A stretch of 64,000 nt of DNA, taken from Adiantum capillus-veneris (lineage: Eukaryota > Streptophyta > Polypodiopsida > Polypodiales > Pteridaceae). The notes below the pieces were generated by a model, which did no database searches, was not told where the DNA came from, and worked only from the letters and a program-made list of their open reading frames with translations. Positions 55,322-64,000 of the stretch are shown in pieces (position 1 is the first letter of the stretch; every line of letters begins with the position of its first letter). The stretch covers positions 87,246,840 to 87,310,839 of the forward strand of contig CM043971.1 of the NCBI GenBank assembly GCA_014529385.2, given 5' to 3'. Position numbers and translations under genes: made by a program.

Positions 55322-56455
55322 ATGCTATTCAACACAAAATTCAGTTGAAGCCAGAGGCCGCCCCTAAGGCTCAAAAGCTACGAAGGCTAGGAGTCATCAA
55401 GGAGCACGCTTTACTCAAGGAGGTAAGAAAGCTTCTAGCAGCAAGTTTCATTTATCTAGTGGAGAATTCAGAGTGGGTCTCTCTCGTTGTTGTCACTCCT
55501 AAGAAAAACGGAAAGTCGAGGGTGTGTGTGGATTATCGTCCACTCAATGAGGCAACAAAAAAAAATCACTTTCCCCTCCCATTTCACGATGAGATACTAA
55601 ATGAGGTAGCTGGTCATGAGAAGTACACTTTGTGTGATGGCTACTCGGGTTACTTTCAAATAGGTATCGCATTGGAAGATCAGTTGAAAACAACCTTCAT
55701 CACTCCTTGGGGTTGTTATGCTTTTAGAGTCATGCCATTTGGCCTCACAAATGCTCCTGCAACTTTCCAACTCTTCATGAAGATGGTGTTTCAAGCATTC
55801 TTTGGAAAGTCCATTAGGGTTTTTATTGATGATTTTTGCATTTATAGCTCAAAATCATTGCATCTACAAAGGGTAGAAGAAGGTTTAAAGAAGCGCTACG
55901 ACATGGGAGGTCAACCCAACCCCGAAAAGTGTCACATAGGTGAGGATGAAGTGATCTTGCTTGGTCACAAGGTTTCCTATAAAGGCATTGAGCTGGATGC
56001 TTCAAAGGCAAAGGCTCTTATTGAGCTCCCATCACCCAAGAATCTCAAAGAGATCTTCTCATTCATTCAAAAGGTGAAGTATATGTCACGCTTTATTCAC
56101 TTAGCTTCGGAGTTGCTTCATCCTTTGCAAAAGTTAACACAACAAGTAGAATTTGCATGATCTGATGAGCTTGAAGATTATTTTTGTAACATTAAAGTCA
56201 TTTTGTCAGAGCTACCAACACTCATGCCTCCTTGTTGGGAGTACACATTCTTTGTTAGCTCTAGTGTTGGAACGGAAACAATTGATGCTGTGTTGCTACA
56301 ACAAGATCCCCACAGTACGAGGATGCGACCCATCTACTTTGCTAGTAGGGTCATGAATGCCTTGGAGAGAGGCTACACAGAAGCAGAACTCATGATGCTT
56401 TCTCTCATGTTTGCGGTGAGAAAGTTTAGATCCTACCCGTTGAGAGCGGATTTTT
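55309..56455 (+). pseudogene. C reverse transcriptase and RNase H start
   Basis: RT runs from QKLRRLGVIKEHAL through SRVCVDYRPLN, DGYSGYFQIGIAL, TTFITPWGCYAFRVMPFGL and FIDDFCIYSS (near 55820-55850), so both catalytic Asp residues are present. It ends LLHPLQKLTQQVEFA at a TGA (56158-56160). RNase H continues in another frame with VSSSVGTETIDAVLLQQD, RPIYFASRVMN and FAVRKFRSYPLRADF, then is cut by the D LTR at 56456. This is the best-preserved gypsy RT domain in the window. Confidence 0.88.
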
Positions 56456-58411
56456 TGAGATGGGGCCCAACTCAAGGCTCCCACCAAACAAACCACTGCG
56501 TGAGGCCCTACACATGCATATTTCTTAGGGGCACCACCCTCTTTTATGAAGAAAGAAGGAAACCAAAACAAACCATATGAAACATACACACACACACCTT
56601 CCTTATGTGCTTCAACACAAAATGCCCTTCAACCATTCAACACACACTCCTTAAGCAATCCCTTTGAACACTCCACAAACTCACATGCAAGAGTGACCTT
56701 CACCATATTAGTGCTCATATACTGCTAAGAAAAGCAATCACACAACCTCTTAGCAAAGCTCAAAACACCATAATGCACAAATACTTGACAACTCCTTTCC
56801 TTTCCCAAAAGAAGAGACTACTTACACACATAAGGCGGCATGCATAGAGAGCTCTTCTCCATCTATGCAGCCCCAAGACTTACTTACACACAACATAAGG
56901 AGAGAAACCAAGAAAATAGACACCATGGTGCACAAAAAACTTTCTCAACAAAACAAGCAACCCAATGATCACAAAATATGAGAAGCTGCCAAGATATACT
57001 TACCAATTTTACAATCGTTTAGAGCAATAGTGTGACGACGACACCCCAATTGCAGCAATTTGTTGATCAAACCATGAGATAGATCATTAATCTTGATATC
57101 CTTGCTAAAATCCCTATTTAGGGATGAGTATGGTAAGAGAAATGTTTGCAAGAGAATGGTAGCAATAGCATATTGATGCTCTCTCTATAGCAAGGCTTAT
57201 GATAGTGAGCTTAGGAAATGGATAGGGAGATGAGCGGAGAGAGAGATTAGGGCTTCCCTAAACTTAAAGGAGCTTATTTGCAACAATGGAGTAGGTGTGT
57301 ATGTTTTTGTGCTTGCCAAAGGGCCTTTTTATAGCTGTACAAGACATTGGGTTAGGTTAAACTTGACTAGGGTAGGTGATTAACCATAGTTAGGTTCCCT
57401 TTTGACCATTCCTTCAATTATGCAAATAAGGGACTTATTTTCTCATTAAAAATAGCCTTTTAAGTCGTGGAGTCTCCTTAAGGGTTAATAATTTATGTGG
57501 CCCCACCATGATGTCCCTCCAGTGGCTCCTGCAGAGTGTCCCCATCCTGTTTGTTGTGTATCTGGAAGCATCTTGAGCCGACCCCTCCACATGCAAGTGG
57601 TTTTTAACTCCCCATTGGTATTTTAGAATGCTTAAGAAGTCAAGAAAACTTTTCACCTTTGTGGTTTACCTGATTGTAACTTTGACCTGTAGTAACAGTG
57701 TCCGCAGCACCTTATTTTCACCATAACTTTCAGCCTGTAACTCAAAATTGGGTGCTGTAAAAGGCAAAGTTGACCTTCTAAAAGTCTTTAAGATGATTTT
57801 TGAGTGTTCCTCAAGTATTTCCATGATCTAAGGCATTCAAGATGCATCCAAAACATCTTTTGCACCAAGTCTCCTTGTAGGGGACCCTTTAACATGCATC
57901 CAAGGTGTAGCATGCTTTTTCAAAAGAGAATCCACCTTAAACAAATGAGGTAGGCTCCAATAAAGTTTGATTTATTGGGGATATAAATTATATTTAAGAT
58001 TTGTTGACCAACACAAGTAAATGATCCAAGAGTTGGGTCACATAGTGGTGGGGAAGGAAAGGCCTACAAGGTTAACCCTACCCTTGAGAGAAGATGGGTA
58101 AGATAAGTGCCCATAAATTATTTATTTACAAATTATGGGATGTAGATAGCTATTTAAATTAGTAAAGGTAATTAGTTAAAAGAATATGCAGTAAAAAATT
58201 AGGAGAGTAGAATTAAGTTTACTATTTACATTTAGCATGACGAGAGAAATATGATGTAAATGCATAAAGATCTAAGAAGCATAAGGTGTTTGTATGGAAA
58301 AAGGCTATTACGGAAAGAGAGAATGAACACTAGGTTAAAACTTTGATAAAAAATATATACATTTGAGTAGAAATGTAGTGCAAATGCAAGGTTACCGTTT
58401 AACGCTACTCA
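56456..58411 (-). repeat. D 3' LTR (about 1956 bp)
   Basis: On the plus strand it starts TGAGATGG and ends CTACTCA, a short inverted repeat, with the polypurine tract beyond the right end. The left end coincides with the break in C coding sequence. No second copy is in the window, so the ends rest on these signals. No gene was recognised inside. Confidence 0.72.
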
Positions 58412-58433
58412 TATTAGCCCTCCCCCTTCATCT
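58412..58433 (-). other. D polypurine tract
   Basis: The minus strand reads AGATGAAGGGGGAGGGCTA directly before the LTR. Confidence 0.65.
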
Positions 58434-58464
58434 AGGATCATTCATGCTCCTAGATGAAACAAAA

Positions 58465-58552
58465 TAGTTTTTTCCTTTTTCTTTTTTTTTTCTTTTTTTC
58501 TTTCCTTTTCTTTTTTCTTCTTTTTTTTCTTTTTTTTCTTCTTTTTCCAAAA
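58465..58552 (-). repeat. Long purine tract between D integrase and LTR
   Basis: About 85 bp of almost pure A/G on the minus strand (T/C on plus), mostly A runs broken by G. It lies just upstream of the functional polypurine tract. Confidence 0.85.
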
Positions 58553-58583
58553 AAGGAGGAGTGATATGCACTCTTTTACTCCC

Positions 58584-59216
58584 TCAAACCTGTACTTCGT
58601 TACAAGGATCCCAAGGTAGACCTTGCAAGCTTGAAGTCCCCGCACTCAACGATCCTTGAGGAGTTGAAGGAGCATCTACTAAATTGGATGGATCAATTTC
58701 ACACTTAAAATGAAGGCTCCCTGCAAGTGGATTAATTCTTTGTAAATAGGACTTCAATCTCCATCCATTTACTGGGGTCTTGTGGACTTTCCCAAAAAAA
58801 TCTGCTAGTCTATAGCTACCTTTTCCATACCTTTTCATTATCAGAAAGGGTCCTTCCCACCTTTGTAAAAACTTCTTGTCATGGCGTACATCAAGGCGAT
58901 TATCGTAACGAAGAACTAGCATACCTTCCGTCAAGCCCTTCTGCTTGAGACTTTTGTTGATTTTGTCCCTTTGATCCGTGTCTTGGGCAATGTAATGGTC
59001 GATGGACTCTTCTCTATCAAGCTCAAGTCGTTGAAGATCTAAAATTCTTTCCTGCAAAGCTTCTTTTGGCCTCTTTGCTCCCCGTGAGAGAATGCGTAGG
59101 CTTGCAAGCTCCACCACAATAGGAAGGAGTGCCTCTTGTCCATATACCAAATGAAAAGGAGTGAATTGAGTGGATACCTTGAAAGATTTTCTGTATGCCC
59201 ATAGAGGTGCGGTCAA
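58584..59216 (-). CDS. D integrase C-terminal domain
   Basis: A 210-residue frame with LWAYRKSFKVSTQFTPFHL, YGQEALLP, a long charged helix, EGMLVLRYDNR and RWEGPFLI (GPY/F-like). It ends with a Ser/Pro-rich tail. The E1 and E2 integrases have the same arrangement. The true start is upstream in the core; the listed Met is internal. Confidence 0.82.
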   Translation of the reverse strand: MTAPLWAYRKSFKVSTQFTPFHLVYGQEALLPIVVELASLRILSRGAKRPKEALQERILDLQRLELDREESIDHYIAQDTDQRDKINKSLKQKGLTEGMLVLRYDNRLDVRHDKKFLQRWEGPFLIMKRYGKGSYRLADFFGKVHKTPVNGWRLKSYLQRINPLAGSLHFKCEIDPSNLVDAPSTPQGSLSAGTSSLQGLPWDPCNEVQV

Positions 59217-59672
59217 ATGATGATCCCAGTCGTTTGGTCAATCTACAACCTACTTAGAAATGATCTTACATATCATTCCATTCACCTTTTCAACCAACCC
59301 ATTGCACTGAGGGTAGTAAGGTGTAGAATGCAAATGTTTGACTTTTAACTTTGCCAAAAGATTATCTAGGAGCTCTGCTCTAAACCCTGGACCACGATCT
59401 TACAAAATCTCTAATGGTGTGCCGAATCTACTGCATATGTGATCAAAGATAAATTTTGATACCTCCTCGGCTGTAATTCGTGTTGTACTTGCTGCCTCCG
59501 CCCATCGTGTCATGTAATCTACTCCCACAATGATGAAGACCTTTCAGGTAGATGTGCGAGGTAAGGGTCCTATTGCATCCACACCCCACTTCTCAAAAGG
59601 ACCATACGAAATTATTGGAACTCGAGACTCGTAAGTGAGTCGTTAATCTCCAGCAATCTGACAGCCTTTGCA
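59217..59672 (-). pseudogene. D integrase catalytic core, broken
   Basis: Fragments read VDYMTRWAEAA, KFIFDHICSRFGTPLEIL, then a TAA near 59401 in place of Ser before DRGPGF, and PYYPQCNGLVEKVNG with the catalytic Glu. Further stops lie near 59245-59260. All three acidic positions can be traced but the frame is not continuous. Confidence 0.75.
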
Positions 59673-60290
59673 TTACTTACACCAATGCTGGACATCACGA
59701 TGTAGACTTGGCCAAATAAACCTTGCTTGCAAAATCTTCCTGTTTGTAATATCATGAGAAAAATGACCCCCACAGACATCATCATGGCATGAAAAGAGGA
59801 TTCTCTCTATTTCTTGAATAGAGGGCACCCTTCTTAGCACCAAATCTTTCCCTTTATGATACAAATCATCTCCTACAAGTTGGTAAGGAGTTTCCTTTTT
59901 TACCAACCTATGCCTTTGCACTTTATCCAAGTGTTTAGGGCACTCACCAGTTTGGAGGAAAAATATGATGTCCTTCAATTCCTCTTGGCCTTGGTACTTT
60001 GGTTGGTAGAGATTCACACCTCCCACCATGATCTGAAGTTTCTCATTGGCGAGAGAATCTGCTTCCTTGTTGAGGGTTCTCACAACATGTTGTACCTGTG
60101 TAGCTTCAAAGTTCTTTATCAAAGCCTTCACCTGTCTAAGCCACTCCACTAGAGTAGGGTTCTTGCACTTCCATATCCCTTGGATTTTCCTAATAACTAG
60201 TAAGGAATCACCTCTTATTATAAGTCTTTCAATGCCAAGTTTTCTGCATTCTTCAAGCCCCAACTTTAAGGTTGACATACTCAACCTCAT
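59673..60290 (-). pseudogene. D second RNase H (C-part) and integrase zinc finger
   Basis: The frame continues the archaeal-type RNase H: LGIERLIIRGDSLLV, then VQHVVRTLNKEADSLANE. After a linker it has DLVLRRVP and the integrase finger CHDDVCGGHFSH ... WPSLHRDVQHWCK. It overlaps the preceding frame at 60253-60290, a single frameshift within the RNase H. Confidence 0.82.
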
Positions 60291-61161
60291 TATTAGAATG
60301 AACCTTTTTCAAGGTGATTCCTTTCTTAACAAGAACTTCCCTTTGTGGACTTAGAATAAGGACCCCCCCTGCTGCCTGATCGTGTTGTCGTCGGTAAGCT
60401 CCATCAAAGCACAAAATGTGTGTGTTGTCCATCTCCTCCTCACTATTTTGTGATGTAGCTTTGTTGCCTGCCTTTGGTGACTCTTTCCTTTCTCTCACTT
60501 TGTATGCGAGAATGTCCACAAGACCTGCCCTTGTGATGTGTTCCACAAGAAAAGTGTATTTGAACTCTTGAAGTTCTAGAACCCATTTGGCTATCCTAGA
60601 TGAGAGGCTCATGTGTTGCACAACATATGGTAAATTGTTTTCCATGGTGAGAATGACAAATGGTGCAGGTGAGAGATATGATCGGAATTTTCTTACCGCA
60701 AACATAATTGTGAATACCACCTTCTCCATATCGGTGTAGCCCTTCTCTGCAGCGGTCATGACTTTGCTTGCAAAGTATACTGGCCTCATGTAGCATGTTT
60801 TTGGGTCTTTTTGCATGAGAACTACACCGATGGCCTCCATTCCTACACTTGGCGTGATGTAATATGTATCCTTTGGATTTGGTGGCATTATTGTTGGAAG
60901 AGAGTTGAGAATACCCTTTACTTCAGTAAAGAATAATTCGTGTTCCTCTCTCCATTCAAATGTGGGTTTGTTTGCTAGCTTGTGCAAAGGTGCAATAGCT
61001 TCCACTAGAAGGTGAATGAAACGAGACATGTACCTTACTTTGTGGTTGAAAGTCATGAGCTCCTTGGTTGTCGTTGGTGGTTGTAGTGACAAGAGAGCAT
61101 TTACTTTTGATGGATCCACTTGAATTCCTTGTAAAGAAACCACATGACCTAGCAACACCAC
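60253..61161 (-). pseudogene. D RT thumb, first RNase H, start of second RNase H
   Basis: It begins in RT with LLGHVVSLQGIQVD and KVRYMSRFIH. The gypsy RNase H has PSVGMEAIGVVLMQKD, RPVYFASKVM and FAVRKFRSYLSPAPFVILT. The second RNase H starts at THILCFDGAYRRQHDQ and reaches NNEVEY, where the frame shifts. Having both domains places D with Tat-like elements. Confidence 0.86.
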
Positions 61162-61236
61162 TTGTGACTCTGCAATGTGACACTTTTGCTTTCCCCCAAA
61201 TTGATGAAGCCTCCTAAGCCCCTCCTCAAATTTTTG

Positions 61237-62202
61237 TCAATGAAGTATTTGGCTACTATAGATACAGAAGTCATCCATAAAAACCCTAATTGACTTTCCA
61301 AAGAAGGGCTGAAAGACAAGAGTTGTAAACCTTATACAGGTACTAGGAGCATTTGTGAGCCCAAATGGCATCACTCTATAGGCAAAGCAACCCCAAGGTG
61401 TGATGAAAGTGGTTTTTAACTGATCTTCTTCTGCTATTCTGATTTGAAAATACCCTGAATACCCATCACACACTGTGTAACATTCATAGCCGTATACTTC
61501 GTTTAAGATTTCATCTTGGAAAGGAAGAGGAAAATGATCCCTCTTTGTTGCAGCGTTGAGCGGTTTGTAGTCAACACAGACCCTCCATTTTCCGTTCTTT
61601 TTAGGGGTTACTACAATTGGGGACACCCACTCAGAGTTAGACACAGGGTAAATGAAACCAGCTTTGAGGAGTCGGTTAACCTCTGTCAAAAATGCCTCTT
61701 GTTGTATTTTTCTTAGGCGCCTTAGCTTTTGAGCCACAGGTTTAGTACCTGGTTTTAATTCTATGCCATGCTCTATAACATCCACACCTCTTATATGTGA
61801 GTAATCAGTGATAAAAAAATTGGGATACCTCTTGAGCATATTGATGTAGGACCGCTTCTCCTCAGGGGTAAGATCTTTTGCAAGCATCCTCTCAAAGTCT
61901 TCAAAGTGCTTATGGTCACCTTTGTCATCCTTTGTTTGCTCCTTTTTTGGATCAACCTCTATTGATGGAGTTTTTGATGTGTTGAAGATGATTCCCATTA
62001 CCTCCAAAGATGATTCTTCTTCGCTGTTGGATGTAGTGGTTGAAATTTCCTCGTCGCTTGAGCCAAAACTCTCTTCACTTTCTTCATCAGCCGTGGTCTC
62101 ATAGTTGATGTCTAGCTGCTTTCCTTCATGCCAATCGTATACCACATGTTGCCCCTTTTTGAGAATCAGTTGTCCTCGTCCCCATTTTTTATCTGCATTC
62201 AC
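61237..62202 (-). pseudogene. D reverse transcriptase
   Basis: The frame holds an acidic Ser/Glu-rich linker, LKRYPNFFITDYSHI, KLRRLRKIQQEAF, SEWVSPIVVTPKKNG, WRVCVDYKPLN, DGYSGYFQI, TTFITPWGCFAYRVMPFGL and FMDDFCIYSS near its end, so the catalytic pair is intact. A frameshift near 61237 separates it from the thumb. Confidence 0.88.
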
Positions 62203-62211
62203 AACAATGAG

Positions 62212-63117
62212 CTAAGGCCTCCCTAGGATGATGGGATAGCCCTCCCCCTTGGCCGGCATAACATACATGTCCACACGTGCATCTATATTACATACAGAAA
62301 CCTTTACATTCTCGATGATCCCTAGGCACTTCACACTTGCATTGTTGTTCAACCTAGCTTGACAATTAGAGGATTTAGTGATTTCAAGCCCTAGTCTATT
62401 CATCGCTTTTTTCGTGATCACACACATTTGTGCTCCACCATCAACATACACATTGGATACCTTCCTACCCCTTACATAAGCATCTACAATAGGTTCCACA
62501 TCTTGTTGTGGCTTTGAAGTCAATGCCTTTATTGTCACCTTTGCTTTCTTTCTTGGGAGTCTTGTGCTTACAAGTTTGGGCCAGTGCCTTCTCACGTTGG
62601 GTGATAGATGTAGGAGTTGAGGCCAAGAAATATTGGGCTTTTGAGTTTGCAGATCTTCTAAGATGTTGTAGGGTTCCATATTCTTTCCTAATGGAAAATC
62701 ATTGATGCCGATCTCCCTTCGCCTTGATATCTGATTCTTGTCTCCTTCCTCCTTCTTTGACTTTTTCTTCCTCTCCTTCCTTGCAGGTTCTAACTCTTCA
62801 TTCCTTGTGTCTTCATCCTTGTTTTGTGCTCTTGTGCGCTTTTCTGCTGGCATAACATCAAAATGTATAGGGCTCACCTCTATCTCCTCTTCCAGCTTTA
62901 TGACAATTACTTCTCTCTCTTCCTCCATTGGTGGGACAGGAGGGATGTTTGCCACTAGAGGTGGTGGTGGTCGACGAAGAATTTGTGGGGCTTGAGCATG
63001 CTCTTGCTGCACCAAGAGCGGAGGGGGTCTAGGAGGGTATATGTCCCCTGAAAGCCTTCGAGGGTGAGGGCAATTATACATGCCATGACCAACTTCGTTG
63101 CAATTCCAGCATCTCAA
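62212..63117 (-). pseudogene. D zinc knuckle, linker and protease
   Basis: It starts with an intact CCHC knuckle, CWNCNEVGHGMYNC, followed by a Pro-rich stretch and a Lys/Arg/Glu-rich linker ending PNISWPQLLHL. The protease has VSNVYVDGGAQMCVI (near 62437) and GYPIILGRP, where a TAG replaces the Trp at about 62214. The matching order of linker and protease in A, C and E2 shows a common gag-pol plan. Confidence 0.83.
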
Positions 63118-63129
63118 CTCTTGGGCTTG

Positions 63130-63875
63130 ATGTCATTGATTGCGATTCCCTTCTCTTGGTTGTCGTTGTTGAGGTAGGCCTTGCACTAGATTCAAGGTGA
63201 GACTCTCTAGTTGTTGAGTTAATCTTTGCAAGATCTCTTGTTGTGATCCTTCCTCTATTTGTGAAGTTTGGGCAAGAGAGCCCCTAACTTTTGCTCCCAT
63301 GCTTGGTGAAGAATCCCTCTCAAATGACTTCATTTAGGTCCCTTGTTCTATGTGCTTGAAAATTTAACTTCTTGAATTTGACCATGGCCACCTCACGTGC
63401 TTCCTCAAATGTTGATGGGAATTTTAACTCTACCTTGGTCTTGAAAATTGGATACAAGCCAGCCATGAACCTATCTTTCTTTAGAAAGTTTGGTGCACCA
63501 CCTTGGTTTTGTAAGGTAGCCTCCCATCTATCCCATAGGTTAAGGAAAACGGCCTCATAAGATGGGTAGTCTTCAAGGAATACCTATTTATGTTGAAGTA
63601 GACACTTCCAAAGCCCCTCTGGAGTATCTCCTTGCCCAAATTTGGCAAGAAAACTTGCACGTAGCCTCTCCCAATTGGTTTTGTTTTGAGGTTGCAAGGC
63701 CTCGTACCATGCCTTAGCCTCCCTTTTGAGAACGAGTGGAAAAGCACGCAGCTTTACCTCTTCTTGATCTCTCCCAGAGATGAGGTGTGCCATCTCCAAA
63801 TTATCCAGAAATTCTTGTGCATCCTCACCATTTTTAGAATGAAAGGTAGGAAAAGTGCTTCACATTTTTACGATA
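63130..63875 (-). pseudogene. D gag (capsid-like)
   Basis: The frame near 63850 reads FPTFHSKNGEDAQEFLDNLEM, then HLISGRDQEEVKLRAFPLVL, REAKAWYEALQ and WERLRASFLAKFGQGD, with a stop at about 63584. Later pieces (63333-63133) include a Gln-rich stretch before the zinc knuckle. Several frame changes are present. The gag start codon was not fixed. Confidence 0.75.
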
Positions 63876-64000
63876 CAAGGAGGCTTGTGTACCACAAAGT
63901 TTTGACTACAATGAGTGATCACATCAAAATGAAAATATATACATCAAGTGTTAGTTCATAATTTATCATAGGCAAAATAAAAGGGTTGATTAAGGCATTA

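Larger units (their letters stand above)
50172..56455 (+). mobile_element. C: Ty3/gypsy retrotransposon, cut by D
   Basis: A 2704-bp 5' LTR, a primer-binding site, gag, zinc knuckle, protease, RT and the start of RNase H follow in order on the plus strand. At 56455 the RNase H stops where the LTR of element D begins. The rest of C should lie right of the window if D is complete. Its LTR is related to S1. Confidence 0.88.
56456..64000 (-). mobile_element. D: Ty3/gypsy (Tat-like) retrotransposon, 5' end off window
   Basis: The minus strand holds 3' LTR, polypurine tract, integrase, second RNase H, first RNase H, RT, protease, zinc knuckle and gag, in reverse order from 56456 to about 63875. 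It sits in the RNase H of element C. The 5' LTR and the second target duplication should lie beyond 64000. Several stops and frameshifts are present. Confidence 0.88.

Overview
The window looks like nuclear DNA of a large, repeat-rich land-plant genome. Ty3/gypsy elements with a second RNase H, a Ty1/copia element primed by initiator tRNA-Met, a DUF659-type hAT transposase and CACTA ends occur together, as they do in plants. No bacterial, organellar, rRNA or tRNA gene was seen. The species cannot be named from the sequence; a fern or other large-genome plant is only a guess. I found no intact host gene. Almost all recognisable coding sequence is transposon-derived and broken.

Layout. 1-3460: end of a SWIM zinc-finger ORF, a direct repeat, then the integrase and 3' LTR of a gypsy element (E1). 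3461-6411: AT-rich DNA, then a degraded plus-strand locus with a kinase N-lobe-like segment followed by a RING-H2 segment. 6458-15735: a minus-strand hAT transposase gene split by a nearly complete minus-strand gypsy element (E2, 7638-15345) with matched LTRs and a TCGT target duplication. 15750-25694: copy 1 of a chimera made of a CACTA left end, a 2.65-kb solo LTR (S1), the 5' part of a gypsy element (A, plus strand), and most of a second gypsy-type element (B, minus strand) joined tail to tail. 25695-27961: truncated copia 1. 27962-34794: copy 2 of the chimera without S1. 34795-41363: copia 2, with matching LTRs and an ACTCT target duplication, itself carrying a solo LTR of the E1 family. 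41364-41540: the rest of copy 2's B element. 41541-45622: an LTR-like block, unassigned DNA, and a CACTA right end. 45623-50171: unassigned DNA with long AG/CT microsatellites. 50172-56455: plus-strand gypsy element C (2.7-kb LTR). 56456-64000: minus-strand gypsy element D inserted in the RNase H of C and running off the window.

How it fits together. The window records nested insertions: CACTA next to hAT, E2 inside hAT, S1 inside copy 1, copia 2 inside B, an E1-family solo LTR inside copia 2, and D inside C. Paralogous copies within the window give empty sites that support several of these steps. E2 and D carry two RNase H domains and, with A and C, a protease with an Asp-Gly-Gly motif, which points to Tat-like Ty3/gypsy lineages. 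Most copies carry stops, frameshifts or lost catalytic residues, so none looks autonomous as read.
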